Below, in pieces: positions 44,607 to 55,826 of a DNA stretch of 64,000 nucleotides. The stretch's first letter is position 1. Each line of letters begins with the position of its first letter. The notes below the pieces were generated by a model, which saw only the letters and a program-made list of their open reading frames with translations, did no database searches and was not told the DNA's origin. This DNA comes from Darksidea phi. Lineage: Eukaryota > Ascomycota > Dothideomycetes > Pleosporales > Lentitheciaceae. The stretch spans positions 1 to 64,000 of the forward strand of contig JASJFT010000220.1 in assembly GCA_030770425.1 (NCBI GenBank), given 5' to 3'. A program made the translations under genes and the position numbers.

Positions 44607-45792
44607 ATGGCGTCTACCGGTGTCACGCCCAAAGAAGAGACGGCTTTCCTCCAAGACACCGTCAACGGAAAGCAGTTGACGCCCCAGCAGCGCGAAGCCC
44701 TCCTCAAGTCCCACCTACCGCCTCCACCATCGTCGCTCTTATCATCGCCGCCGCAAGCCAACTCGAAGCGCGCCAACACTCGCAAAACACGCTTGCACAA
44801 ACTCAAGACCGGCCGGATCCGCACCCTCCTACACATCGTTATATACCAGACCGTCGCCCTCATATTCTCCGTTTTCTTCCGCTTTCGTAGATCATGGCGT
44901 CTCTTTTGGTACAAGGTGCGCGGCGTCATGGGGCATCACCATCGTTCGCCTGAGTGGATTGTCAACGATGTGAAGCACATGGCGCAGCTGCCCAGGCATT
45001 TGAGCGTGGTCTTGGACTATAATGAGGACGATGAGGATCAGGGCACTGCGGGTTTGGAAGGGCTGCTCAATGATGTGTGCGAAATCGCTGCCTGGAGTGC
45101 GTCGGCCGGGATCCCACTCGTCAGCATCTATGAGCGTACAGGTACTGGCGAATACCCTCATGCCTTACCTTGGGCTGAGCACTGACCGTTTCCTAGGCGC
45201 CTTGAAGAACTATCCCAAGCAGACATACGAGGCTATTAGTCGCACATTAGAGACGTATTTCGGCCCTCATCGTTGTCCCAGCTTGACAATCAAATCTCCG
45301 CACATGCCCTCGTACTCGCGCCCAACCACGCCTAACTCCGAGCCAACAGAAGACGGGACGATGACGTCACGTCCACACTTGACAGTCTTATTTCTATCCG
45401 AGCTAGACGGCCGGAACACCCTGATCGACCTTACCGTAACGCTCTCACACATGGCTCAGAAGGGTGATGTCCGGGTCGATCAAATTAACTCGGACTTGAT
45501 AGATGCTGAGCTAAATGACCACGTCAGCACCGAGCCAGATCTCTTGATACTCTTCAGCCCAACAGTGGTACTGAAAGGATATCCACCGTGGCAGCTCCGG
45601 TTGACAGAAATCTTGTAAGTATCTCGTCAGGATGCCCCAGTATCTCAACCTTCTTCGACAGCGTTTCGATCCTAGGGTACTGTTTTCTAACAAAACCACA
45701 GCCACCTGCCCGACAACAAGGGCGTAAACTACCAAGTCTTCCTCCATGCCCTCAAGAAGTTTGGCAAGGCCGAATTCCGTGTGGGGAAATGA
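44607..45792 (+). CDS. nus1: Nus1, regulatory subunit of dehydrodolichyl diphosphate synthase
   Basis: Three exons: 44607-45141, 45197-45614 and 45702-45792, with introns of 55 and 87 nt. The product is 347 residues. A basic N-terminus precedes one membrane segment (LLHIVIYQTVALIFSVFF). The pseudo-cis-prenyltransferase domain follows: PRHLSVVLDYNEDDEDQG, then GLLNDVCEIAAWSASAGIPLVSIYE (landmarks only), PKQTYEAI, LTVLFLSELDGR and LILFSPTVVLKGYPPWQLRLTEIF, ending AEFRVGK. The C-terminal R-x-G (Arg-Val-Gly) is the motif through which Nus1/NgBR contributes to the active site of the heteromer with Rer2/Srt1. It acts in the ER membrane to make dolichol for glycosylation. The residues typical of catalytic cis-prenyltransferases are not expected in this subunit. 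Confidence 0.92.
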
Positions 45793-46356
45793 ACAGCCTT
45801 CGTCACTCTAGCTCTGCGCTGGCGTTCTACTATACCTCTCTGGAGAAAGTACATATACTGTACCATAGAATGGCAACCAACTGGGTCATACTGACTCTTC
45901 GCTGCTATCAATATGTAATATAGCCCTGCTCGCATCCGTTGTCATGCCTTTCTGTATTCTATACTTCTTAGTACCGCTAAAGGTCATGTTGGGCCCGTTT
46001 TCGTGGTGAGGTAAATGTTGGTATGCACGAATAGAGGCGAAGGTCGAAATGTTGGAAGACTGTTATTTACTGCTTTAGTTTACGCTTTGGCGTTTGAACA
46101 TATACCGTAATTAGTAGACTTTGGTCATCAAGGTGAGCAGAGGCGGACAGGTATTCATGAGCGGATCACAATAATGTAACGCATTTGAGGTGGATCCATT
46201 TCTCAGATGTAGTTTGTGCTACATCTTTCATGCCAGCCGCGCGCTTCACCTCATCCGCAAGCGCAGTGATGATAGCACCTAACACCTGTTTCGTTGCAGG
46301 TCATGAAATACATTTTCTCCGCCCCACGAAAACCCATGCAACCAACCCAAAACCGA
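45793..46356. other. Intergenic gap between convergent nus1 and rps15
   Basis: It should hold both 3' untranslated regions. The sequence is AT-leaning with no ORF of note. Confidence 0.4.
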
Positions 46357-47160
46357 TTACTTGAGAGGAATGAAACGGGAAGAGTGGGTGGCACCGATAC
46401 CTGGCCTTCCGTGCTTGACGGGCTTGCTGTACGGTTGTTAGCCACCTGTTCATTCTCCAACTCGAGGTAACGTACTATGAGATGGAGAATTCAGCGAGGT
46501 AGTGGCCGACCATCTCGGGCTTAATCTCGACCTGGTTGAATTCCTTGCCGGAATAGATGCCGACGACGCTGCCAATCATCTCGGGCACAACAATCATGTC
46601 ACGGAGGTGCGTCTTGACGAGGTCGGGCTTCTCGTTAGGCTTCGCCTCCTGCTTAGCCTTTCGCAGCTTCTTGATGAGGCCCATGGGCTTGCGCTTGAGA
46701 CCGCGGTTGAACCTACGGCGGGCGCGGGCATGGACGAGGTCGCGGAGTTCTTCTGAGGAGAGGTCCAGGAGCCTGGGCATATCAGTGTGCTGTCCATGAC
46801 GTGGTGTTTGATGCGACGAGTGCGGGATGTCGCCCGCGGGAGAAGACGTACTGGTCGAGGTCGACTCCACGGTAGGAGAACTTGCGGAAGGCTCTCTTCT
46901 TCTTGAGCTCTGTATTAACCGTTAGCCGCCTGCCATTTCCGAATATGTGCGGGTCCTCCAAGGCCGTTTAGGTGCACGATAATCAGATCTCAGAGTGCAT
47001 TCTTCGGCGGTGCGCAAATGACATTGTGTCGTGGGAACGTAGAAAGGGTGAATAAAGGAGAGTGAGAGCGTACCGGCAGCCTCCTCGGCGTTCTGTAGCG
47101 TTGTCAGCGGGATCGTAAACACAATTAAGAGAAATAACGTACATAGTTCTCGTCAGCCAT
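46357..47160 (-). CDS. rps15: 40S ribosomal protein S15 (uS19)
   Basis: Five exons: 47160-47143, 47092-47074, 46909-46852, 46772-46476 and 46426-46357. The introns are 50, 164, 79 and 49 nt, and the frame closes on TAA after 153 residues, the usual length. The assembled protein starts [20 protein letters not shown], continues [20 protein letters not shown] and [17 protein letters not shown], and ends [19 protein letters not shown]15 sits at the head of the small subunit near the decoding centre and is required for export of the pre-40S particle. Two very short first exons (18 and 19 nt) are typical of intron-rich ribosomal protein genes in filamentous fungi. A long apparent ORF start at 46870 is an artefact of reading through intron 3. 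Confidence 0.96.
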
Positions 47161-47775
47161 GTTTGTGGTTATCGAAGTAGCTGGGCGAAAGACTTCGATG
47201 TGGCGGGGGTGGTGTTCGTCGGATGAGTTGAAGGGACGTTGATCGAAGTTCGAATTTCCGGTGGGCTCGCTTACGGCCTGAATGGTCAGTGCACCATCAT
47301 GTCTTGGCAAAGAATGGTCGAACACACGCTTGTCCACCCACGTCAGACAGTATAGATTAAAAGGCTTGAAATATGGAACGCGTGAGCTGAGTGATATGCA
47401 ATGTTATCGCAACAGCCGAAGACGAATATATGAGGGGTAACGATTGCCCACATTCTGCAGAACTGGAGAAGCAGAAGTACTTGAGCACCGCATGCACTTC
47501 AAAGATGATGTCGCTTGGTTGTAACTTCATTTTCGAATACATGACGCACTGTTTCGTTGCTTCCCATTGCTAGGAAAAGAACTACTTGGGAGGTGCATGA
47601 CTTCATTCAAGGTATCCTAGCGGCACATATCAAGACATCGCCACAGAAAATTCCCATAACCCCATTAATAGCGCGCTCGACACCGCCCAAATTCTCGTCT
47701 CCATGCTGCATGATTGTCGTGAAAGCAGAGAAGCTGGCGTTGTTCTTCGTTGACAGGCAGGCTTTGGCGATACGC
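47161..47775. promoter_or_regulatory. Intergenic region upstream of rps15 and downstream of rpp2
   Basis: 615 bp. It contains the rps15 promoter and 5' leader next to 47160 and presumably the 3' untranslated region of rpp2 at the other end. No gene is seen. Confidence 0.45.
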
Positions 47776-48220
47776 TTAGTCGAACAGACCAAAACCCATG
47801 TCCTCGTCGGATTCCTCCTTCTCCTCTTCCTTCTCCTCGGCCTTGGTCTCCTCGGCGGGAGCAGCACCGCCAGCGCCAGCACCGCCAGCAGCGGCACCAC
47901 CGCCGCCACCGCCAGACGGAACGGAGGCGAGCTTCTCGGAGCCCGAAGAGATCAGCTACGCAAGGTTAGAGCCACAGAATCGCTAGGCGCAAATTCGGAA
48001 GATGGCATACCTCGTTGATGTCCTTGCCCTCGAGTTCGCTAAGGAGCTTTTCCAAACGCTCGTCATCGGCCTCAACGCCGACGGCCTCGAGGACGCCCTA
48101 ACAGACGTATGAGACATATTCCGTATACAAGCCTTCAACGCAACTGACCTTGATATCGGAGGCAGATGGGGAAGAGTTTCCACCCAGTCCGAGAAGGAGG
48201 TAGGCTGCGAGGTGCTTCAT
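47776..48220 (-). CDS. rpp2: 60S acidic ribosomal protein P2
   Basis: Three exons: 48220-48149, 48097-48011 and 47955-47776, with introns of 51 and 55 nt. The product is 112 residues. The start [15 protein letters not shown] is diagnostic of P2 rather than P1. The helical dimerisation domain ([19 protein letters not shown]) is followed by an Ala/Gly hinge and the strictly conserved acidic tail [12 protein letters not shown], which binds translation factors at the ribosomal stalk. The Ala/Gly hinge produces misleading ORFs in other frames. The gene is head to head with spt2. Confidence 0.96.
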
Positions 48221-48709
48221 TTTGGTTTTGTGGTAGTAGATGTGGTGGGTAGGAACAGGAGTTCAATCAATTTAACCTGCCCAGGTTAGTATAGGCCTGT
48301 AAAGCGCAATAATCGCAAAGAGACGTACCGTGTGTACGGAGACTGAAGCTTCAAGTTCTCGTGGTGGTTGCAGATCCGAGAAAGTTCGACCCAAGCGATA
48401 ATATTGTGGTGGGCTGAGAGCCACTAAGCCCAAGCCACACTAGTACCTCGGCACGGAAGCACAGTCCCTCCGCTATCTCACGTGACACTAACCGGGCTGG
48501 GTCTTTCAAAAGCCAACCGCCACCTCTTCACAAACCGGCGTTGCCCGCGTGTCCTCTTCTTTTGTTCGCTGTTTGCATCCTCCGCATCAACCTTTCCACT
48601 ACCGCCTCTCTAAGCTCTTCCTCTCCAAAACACTCCTCGAAAGCATGTACGACTGTCATACAAAGCGATACGACCGGTATTACTGAGTCAACTCCTAGCT
48701 GTCCTCAAC
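48221..48709. promoter_or_regulatory. Divergent promoter of rpp2 and spt2
   Basis: 489 bp between two start codons facing apart. It includes pyrimidine-rich stretches on both sides (for example ctcttcctctccaaaacactcc near 48610, read from the spt2 side), as often seen in leaders of fungal housekeeping genes. No TATA box is evident. Confidence 0.5.
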
Positions 48710-49878
48710 ATGAGCGTGAGCCAACCGCGACTGTGTTCTGCGGCCTTCGTTGACTCTCTTAGTTACTCAAGGAAATTCTCTCTTCGCTCGATACAACTAC
48801 ATCGGCTAGGTCTCCTGCGCCTTCTCCGATTTCCAGTCTACCTTCAGGATCGCCGAAACCCGCTCAGCGACCCGCGGCATCATCAAACAGCATGTCGAAA
48901 GCCCCACCTCTGAAGCGCAAAGCATCGGGTCCGATAGACAGTGCTCAGATCAAGCTACAGCGGAAAGATGCGCCGGCTAGACCAGGCCAAACGAATGGGG
49001 CTCCTCAAGCGACCCCAGCCCCAACTCCCGGCGGCATGAAACCGAGTCTCTCTCCATCTACAACCGCCGTACCATATCGAGGAACGGCTGGATTAGGAGC
49101 AGCTAGGCCCACGAATGCGCCGGTGAAGAAGCCTAGTCCTCTACCCACCGCTCAGCCCAAGCCAACAGTGCCACCACCGAAGCCTCTTGCGACAAAGCCC
49201 ACCGCATCCACTCCAGGGCCGGCCCATTCGGCTCCAGCGAAGAAAGTAGGAGGCTACATGGCTATGCTGCAAAAAGCGAAAGAGAAGGATCAGACGAAAC
49301 CTGCCGCTCCTCCGGTCAAACATGAGCCAACGAAGATTATGACCAAAAAGGATCGCGAGTTGGCTCGTCTGCAAGCCAAAGCAGCTGCTAAAGGGAAGAA
49401 GGCAGTTGCTGGGCTTCCAGCAAAGGCTGCAGATGGCAAGTCTGATGTGGCGAAAGAGAAGCGGAAGCCTACCGAGTTAGGCTATCAGGGAACCGCCCGT
49501 CCTGCCAAGAAGCCTGCCGACATCAGCTACAAAGGAACCGCGAGACCCAGCTCTACCGCTCCGCCTGCCGGAAAGCCAGGCCCCGCAGCAGCTAAAGCTA
49601 AGCCGAAACCCAGCCAGAGTCGCTACGGTGGATACGCTAGTTGGTCAGACGTTGAGGAAGAGGAAATGGAAGAAGACGATTTTGCATCGGATGCGTCTTC
49701 TGATATGGAAGGTGACATATGGGAGGTGGAAGAGGAAGAGACAGTAGCCCTCAAGGTTGCAAAACAGGAGGATGCAGCGGCTCTTGCAGAGGAGGCAAGG
49801 TTGAAGCGGGAAAAAGAAGAACGAAAGCGAAAGCTTATGGCGATGAACAAGGCGGCAGCTTCGAAGCGGAAGTACTGA
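48710..49878 (+). CDS. spt2: Spt2 chromatin protein (HMG-like histone chaperone)
   Basis: The first exon is only six bases (48710-48715, ATGAGC). A 47-nt intron (gtgagc...cttag, 48716-48762) leads to exon 2, 48763-49878. The product is 373 residues starting MSLLKEILSSLD, the expected Spt2 N-terminus. Without the intron the frame would start 43 codons too late (at 48892). The middle is Pro/Ala/Lys-rich with repeated GTARP boxes (YQGTARPAKKP, YKGTARPSST). The C-terminal SPT2 domain has SRYGGYASWSDVEEEEMEED, an acidic stretch, and a basic helix EEARLKREKEERKRKLMAMN ending KRKY. Spt2 binds H3-H4 and restores nucleosomes behind RNA polymerase II. Confidence 0.92.
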
Positions 49879-50384
49879 TCTATCGTTCACATCCGTGGCA
49901 ACGATTGTCAATACTCTGCAAGAACCAACAACCACATTTTCGGAGTTTCAACGATACACGGCACGGCATACCTGGACCGGGGCGTTGGTTGTGCATTTTT
50001 GCGTTGCATAGCTTGGGGCATGGCCGGTTTGGGTTATATAGCGAGATGGCGTTTATACAAGTTCACTGTTCCGGGTGCGATCACGTAAGTTTTTCTCCAT
50101 TCAATATAGTGCGTAGTATTAGAAGGCTGTAGTGATGTAGCCTCTAGCATTCAATATATATTCGGTATCCAGCATCATCTCCTCTATGCCTATCTCTTTT
50201 CGCGGACTGAGTGGTCCAGCGATCCATTTTTCTCCCTATTCATTTTCCCCTACTCACCACGTTCACTCTTCAAAAGTCATAGCTAGCACCACGCAATGAC
50301 GCTTCCAGATCACGGGTTCGACAGCACACCAGCAAACGGGTGCCCGTAAAGACGAACACGGTTCCACCCGTCAAACTTCACCTG
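49879..50384. other. Intergenic, about 500 bp
   Basis: This is the 3' flank of spt2 and the presumed promoter and leader of the next gene. An ATG at 50296 opens only an 18-codon frame. The sequence agatcacgggttcgacagc at 50310 resembles a tRNA B box, but no cloverleaf can be drawn around it. Confidence 0.4.
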
Positions 50385-52955
50385 ATGGCGCGAACTAATA
50401 TTCCACACGTACTTCTAAAAGCCCCTCATACCCTACTTATAACTCCGCACTTCTACCAAGAACAACAACTCGTCAGCGCACCGTATTCCCAAGTCATGGC
50501 GCCGCTTTCTCAATACCTACGTCACCCTTTCAACCCGCATGCCCGCCGTCGCAATGAGCAAGCAAAATTCCAACGCGCTCAACGGCAGGAAGAGATGGCG
50601 GAAGCCGTGCTGAGGGCTGACATTCCCGGTGCTGACTTCGAGAGACCTGTACACAATCCTCTCCTGTACGAAGCAACACATCAGCAACGCGGTCAAGGAG
50701 TGTGGGCGAGCGAACGAGCCACGCAGAGGGCTCACGTCTCCAGTACAGATCCAGTTTATGAAGATAACTCCAATCAACTCCCGAGTGTACGAGATCGAGG
50801 AGCGACGTGGGCTAAACATTTTGCAAGAAATGATGATGAGTACTGGAATAGCGTCTTGGTTGAAGAGGATACCGCACCGCGGAAGAGAGATGCAAATGCC
50901 CCAGCGTATCCGTACTGGAAGCCAAATAATCGGGCTTCGACACCGGACTTGATAGGCCGAGCTCCATGGTCACTAACAGAGGAGCAGCGTGCAGAGTTGG
51001 AAGTGATGAGGACGAGGGAGATGGAGGCGCTGGAAAATATTCCGCTGGAATGGCAAAAGGGACGCAAAAGAAAGGAGAGAGCAGTGGAACCAGAAGGCCT
51101 TGGTGAGCCTGAAAACCCGGCAACCCATGGGAGCCAACACGGCCAATCCCCAAAACAGACGGACCCGTTTCGCCAAGATCTCCATATTCGGATGATACGG
51201 ACAGACTTTGATGAGCGCCACCCTCCCACGTCCGGCCCAGCTCTAGAAGTAACTAGTCATATTGCACAGGGGTCTTTAGCGACAAGACCACACACTCACA
51301 GCTCAGAAGCGCTTCCCACCACCTCTCACAGCATAGAGTTTGACCCTTCCGTCCTCCTCCCCACAGACCAGTCTATTCTTATTTACCGTAATAGAGAGGG
51401 TAATCACCGTCTCGTCCTACCATACGAACAAGTCCGGGGCCAGGAAGAAGTGCACGCTCAAGAAACACAACCACATAGTCCTTTCTTGCAGAGAGCTCCT
51501 TCACCACATACTCTACCCCACAGTCTGCGTATACATAATAGCAAACTCCAAACGGCACATTACAGCCCTATCGCAACGCAGTCGTTGAGCCCTACGTGGA
51601 ACGCGACGCTAAACAGCATCCTCAAAAACGAGTACGTCGACCCTATATCAGTCGAGAGGGTGCGTAAACGCGCATCAGTAAACGCCGGGGAGAACGGAGA
51701 CGGCGACGAGAGCGGCGTTAGCGCGGTACATGTCGGTCTTGTACCCAACTTCTCGAAACCGAGTGCAGCGGCTGAGTGGAACGATCGATTGTTTGCAGAG
51801 AGAAGCTTTCAAGACCAGGACCAAGAGTGGTTAGAGAATGTGTATCGACCGCGGTCGGCATCGACTACTTCAACTGTCCGGAGCTGGTTACGATATGCGC
51901 ATGAGCCGCATAGTGACGAAATAGTGGAGGAGCACTGTGCGGAAGAAAGCAGGCCACTACCAGATAACTATACTGACAGCAAGAGAGCTAGCGCTTCCAG
52001 TACATCTTCCTCGAGAGCCCGCTACTCAGATAAGACGCATGACCATCCCTCCGGTCTTGCCACCGACTCCGACGTCGAAGAGTACCGGCTCCAGCACCCC
52101 CCCTCGCCCACCCGGTCTCTCACAATCCGCCTCCGCACGCAAGAAAAGACCCTCGCTACTCAACAAAAGCTCATTCGCACTCTCCACACGAAAGCTGACC
52201 GCTTAACCGGGAAGCTCGACCGCCTAGTTCGTATGAAGGATTACTATGAAGATACGCTCATTCCCAAGCTAGCCGGAGAACGGGACACCATGAAAATATT
52301 GATTCAAGAATGCGAGGCAACATTTTCGACGCTAGACCAAGAGAACGAGGAGTTGTGGGAGACGGTGGACTTTTCGAAGAAGGTTTTGAGGCTGTGTTGG
52401 CAGAGGGACGCCGAAGTAAAAAGGATGGTTGAAGAAATTAGGAGTCGGAAGGCGCAGAGGGGATTTATGCGGAGGCTATTCGGTGTGTGGTCACAGCAAG
52501 AGCCGTGGGTGGGGAGATGTGTTTCGAGGAGGAGCTCGCGATCCAGTAACGTGTCTCCGAAGACGAAACCTACGCCGAAGTCCAAATCGAGGGCAAACTC
52601 TCTGCACACTACTGGCACTCCCCTTGAAGGCGAGAATGTCCTCTACCATGGTATATTCCATGGGGTCTCGTCTAATGCTGGCCCTCCACCACCCCCACTT
52701 CCATCGCGCGCCAACTCTCGGCATCCGTCTGTCACTAAACCCCCATCTCGCCTTAAACGATCGCGCACGTCTAACATGAGTCTCCTATTTTCGTCGACGA
52801 AATCAGACCTTGAAGCGCTAGCGAGGGTAACAGAGCAAAACCTGAAGGTCCTAAGCGAGGATGTCAATGATTGGTCACAAATGGAAGAGAGATGTTCGGA
52901 GCTGAGGGACGGCAGGCATGAGAGAGACGAGCAGCTGGATGTTAGAGATGTTTAG
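50385..52955 (+). CDS. Large hypothetical protein with C-terminal coiled coil
   Basis: A single long frame. I take the first ATG, at 50385 (MARTNIPHV), giving 856 residues; the frame is open a little further upstream but only from a GTG. The N-terminal two thirds is polar and low in recognisable motifs (RAPWSLTEEQRAELEVMRTREMEAL is a charged helix). From about residue 575 a coiled coil runs for roughly 110 residues (LRTQEKTLATQQKLIRTLHT, KADRLTGKLDRLVRMKDYYE). A Ser/Arg/Pro-rich tail follows, then a last helix (SDLEALARVTEQNLKVLSE). I do not know the family. The coiled coil suggests a structural or scaffolding protein. The length and intact frame make coding status fairly sure. Confidence 0.75.
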   Translation: MARTNIPHVLLKAPHTLLITPHFYQEQQLVSAPYSQVMAPLSQYLRHPFNPHARRRNEQAKFQRAQRQEEMAEAVLRADIPGADFERPVHNPLLYEATHQQRGQGVWASERATQRAHVSSTDPVYEDNSNQLPSVRDRGATWAKHFARNDDEYWNSVLVEEDTAPRKRDANAPAYPYWKPNNRASTPDLIGRAPWSLTEEQRAELEVMRTREMEALENIPLEWQKGRKRKERAVEPEGLGEPENPATHGSQHGQSPKQTDPFRQDLHIRMIRTDFDERHPPTSGPALEVTSHIAQGSLATRPHTHSSEALPTTSHSIEFDPSVLLPTDQSILIYRNREGNHRLVLPYEQVRGQEEVHAQETQPHSPFLQRAPSPHTLPHSLRIHNSKLQTAHYSPIATQSLSPTWNATLNSILKNEYVDPISVERVRKRASVNAGENGDGDESGVSAVHVGLVPNFSKPSAAAEWNDRLFAERSFQDQDQEWLENVYRPRSASTTSTVRSWLRYAHEPHSDEIVEEHCAEESRPLPDNYTDSKRASASSTSSSRARYSDKTHDHPSGLATDSDVEEYRLQHPPSPTRSLTIRLRTQEKTLATQQKLIRTLHTKADRLTGKLDRLVRMKDYYEDTLIPKLAGERDTMKILIQECEATFSTLDQENEELWETVDFSKKVLRLCWQRDAEVKRMVEEIRSRKAQRGFMRRLFGVWSQQEPWVGRCVSRRSSRSSNVSPKTKPTPKSKSRANSLHTTGTPLEGENVLYHGIFHGVSSNAGPPPPPLPSRANSRHPSVTKPPSRLKRSRTSNMSLLFSSTKSDLEALARVTEQNLKVLSEDVNDWSQMEERCSELRDGRHERDEQLDVRDV

Positions 52956-53062
52956 CTCAGGAGAATGATAATGATTAAGGTTGGGGATGTGTCCTCTCTT
53001 ATCTTTTTAGATTTAAAGTACTTCTAATTCTCTTTTTGATGACGGATGAGTTTTGCCTTCGT

Positions 53063-53129
53063 CGAATGAGTAGCAGCCATCGCGGCGTCAAACTCGCGGA
53101 ATAACCCAAAAAGTTGACACAAAAAGGAG
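53063..53129 (+). repeat. Dispersed short repeat, copy C
   Basis: The core cgaatgagtagcagccatcg...aaactcg and the following ataacccaaaaagttgacac match copy B over about 70 bp. The core matches copy A in reverse orientation. Confidence 0.85.
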
Positions 53130-53541
53130 TTCTGCCTTCGTTTTGCGTCTATATACTCTAAACTCGTTCAGAGTAAATTCAGTCGACCGCTCCTTCCTTC
53201 CACACTTCCACTCTCCTTCCTTAAGTCATTATTCCTCCACTCTTTCTTGCTTTGTCTTAGATTGCCTTCACCAAAACAAATATAAGCTTCTCACATCGTC
53301 TCGGCCCCACCAAACAAGCGGACATGTCACCAACCTTGCTGCCTCAGTCCAAAAACCCGGCCCTCATCATGAGTCCGCAAAAGCCAAAGCACCTCAAACG
53401 AGCCCTAGAGGTTACGACCTTGGAGGTTAACGCGGAAGTCCACTTCCCCTAGTCCCAATAAAGCGAACCAGGAAGCAGGATCTTGCGGCTATGTGAGTAA
53501 TGCCTCGCTATTTAATTTGATTCGACTGATTCGTTCATACA
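53130..53541. other. 5' flank of a broken gene
   Basis: It contains short frames and a plausible first exon and intron (donor ctatgtgagt at about 53495, acceptor catacag at 53541) feeding the pseudogene that follows. The exon itself does not look conserved enough to annotate. Confidence 0.35.
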
Positions 53542-54192
53542 GCTCCGCAGGGAACCGGAAAGAGTCTCTGCTACTATGAATCCCTGGAAAAGTACGGAAC
53601 ACAATATATGAGTTAGTCTTCGGCGGCTTGCGAATCTACGCTGATGAGTGCGGCCGCAAGAACTGGCCAAATGGGTTTCAGTTTAAGTTGTACAATAAGG
53701 AACAACGAGCGGATAAAGTCCTCGCTATTACACAAGCCTGCCGCCAAGTGCATTCCGAGGCTGCTATCCTCACTTTCAAGCTTAGCTCCTTCAGTTCTAC
53801 TTCTGTCAGTTTACAATCATTCATGAGATTCCTCCGCAAGCTCTCGAATGCCCAACGAAGTACCGTCCAAACAGTAAGGCTACCACCTCTTATGTTCATC
53901 AAAATAGCAGTTCTAATGGAGATAGATCATGCTAGATGGTCTCACTTTATTTCACAGCGGTTTAATACACGGCGGAAGTTTCTCAGTCTAGAGACGCTTG
54001 TGTTGACGGGACCTGTTTGGGTACTGGTGACGGCGATGGGGCATTCAGGGCACAGCGGGAAATTACCATCGATTTTCAGTAAAGGGTGTTGGGTATTTAT
54101 TTGAGGGGGCTGATATCGAGATTGTGTTCGAGGCTGAGGGTTCAGTCACAGCTCGCCGAGCGGCGGACGGGACCTTCACAACTTACCCATAA
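53542..54192 (+). pseudogene. Broken 2EXR/F-box-like family gene
   Basis: The frame reads ...ESLLL, a TGA at 53577-53579, then IPGKVRNTIYELVFGGLRIY, further VLAITQACRQVHSEAAILTF and LETLVLTGPVW. Family members have R at the stop position (LLRIPGEIRN), so CGA to TGA is the likely change. Near 54090 the frame shifts by one. The continuation LFEGADIEIVFEAEG, matching the family's usual end, is read in the next frame to a TAA at 54192. Motif pair RNxIYE plus CRQVHSEAA identifies the fungal family often annotated as 2EXR or F-box domain protein, function unknown. Two lesions make it a pseudogene. Confidence 0.65.
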
Positions 54193-55826
54193 CTTAACAA
54201 TACGAGGACTATTGGCATGCAGACTGATGTGGACGCAAGCACGAATACACACCTGACTGCGTCGAATAGATACTTCAAGAGTGATCGCAATGCACAATTC
54301 GGACTCGTTCTAACATTGACTTGCCGATCCAAGAGGGCATATACGGACGCGCTAACATGGCGGGGGGACGGACATGAACTAGACTCTCGGTGGTAAACTC
54401 AGCTCGATAGCACTTGGCTTCAATAGCTTGGATAGTAGCGTCAAATACTTCTTACCGAGCTCAGCAAGTTTTTGTCGCCCTGTACATATATGTCACTCGA
54501 TATTCCTCCATATGCGCAAGATCTTCCAACTACGCTTACTTTCCCCACCCTTCATCCTTGATCTTTTCATCTATTAATGTTTACCTTAACTTACCTCGCC
54601 CACTGTACAACAATTCACTCTCCACTGGTCTATCCTCGCGGAATCTACCTACTGTTTTCTCAAGGCAGCGACAGCATCACTGCCAGTCATGACCTCAGCA
54701 ACTCCGTTCACACTCAAGCGAGTGTGACCTAACGAGGAAGCAAAGTTCTAGCGCAGTGAGCAAGGATCGGAGGCGAAACAATGACGTCAAATAACTTTCG
54801 ATCAGCGCTGCCGCAAAACAATAACGAAGTACTAAGTTCTATTTGTACGATTTTCTGGCGGGATTAGGAACATAATATACGGATACGCCCTTGGCAGATT
54901 AAGAACTATTAATTAGAAGGAAACGAGGGAAACGTCAAGGACTTCGCTGTTCGTCACATCGTGGGCAGAATGCACGCTATCCCACAACTCAACCCCCCTT
55001 AGGCTAGTCCGTCGTCAAATCCACGCGGAAGCAGCTCTCCTTCCTTTCGGATCTGATACCTTTTGCGGCATCCCTTCCACCAATTTTGACTGTTTTGTTG
55101 ATAGCCTTACCGAGCTTAGAGAGCGCATGTTTAAGTAAGATCAATCTTCACAATCACAATGCCTTTAATCACCCATGGTTCAGTCCCTGGTCAAGAATCA
55201 CCATGGTCACTTCATGCATCGTAAAGTCATATACGCCGGCAATGCTTGGTGGTCTTGCCAGAGCCGTAGTGAAGCAAACGAGGCGAGGTGACTCAATGTA
55301 TTATTCTGTTCTGAAGCAGAGGTAGTGATTGGCTACCAAGGGAGCAACAACTAAATACAAGGGCAATATTCGTAAATGTTGTTTCACCTAACTCCGTGCG
55401 CAATCATTTTACATTCGAATATTCGCTCTAAGATTCATCTCAATAAAAAAGATTATATATTACGAATTATATTAACGAACTTCAGCATGTATAAACATAC
55501 ACTAGAAAACGAGACCTATAAACTGACTCAGCAACTGTACTCCCCAACTGCTGACGACGTAGATGTGATGGCTAGCCGTGCGCCCCGTGGCGGAAGTCAA
55601 TAGCGCTAATTCTAAAAACAATTACCATCTTATGCAATACGCCCACCACGCTTCCTGTAACATACTTCTTCAGCGGCACTCGATTGAAATGTTGGTGTCT
55701 TACAACATACGAAAGCTATGAAAAGAAAGACGGTGAGAAGAGAGCCGGTGCAATAGCGCGATTGCGACGGTGAAAAAGGGGGGTAGAACACTCTCCGCCG
55801 CCAAATTGTCATGACCAGGAGGAGTA
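54193..55826. other. Gene-poor interval with one family fragment
   Basis: Apart from the fragment at 54974-55138, no frame is supported. The stretch 55380-55530 is AT-rich. Nothing else is recognised. Confidence 0.4.
54974..55138 (+). pseudogene. Fragment of the 2EXR/F-box-like family
   Basis: A frame without a start reads LRLVRRQIHAEAALLPFGSD followed by TFCGIPSTNFDCFVDSL and stops at 55136-55138 (possibly at a donor gtaaga). RRQIHAEAALLPF is the second conserved motif of the family (usually VCRQIHAEAALLPY). The upstream RNxIYE half is missing. Confidence 0.55.

Noticed and set aside
46502..46870. Plus-strand ORF and a 131-codon version of rps15 starting at 46870
   Set aside because: The first is antisense to rps15; the second reads intron 3 as coding and lacks the true N-terminus.
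47557..48018. 153-codon plus-strand ORF
   Set aside because: Antisense shadow of the Ala/Gly/Glu-rich rpp2 last exon.
50200..50335. Possible tRNA gene with tggtccagcg and gggttcgac
   Set aside because: The two boxes are about 100 bases apart and no acceptor, D or anticodon stems pair.
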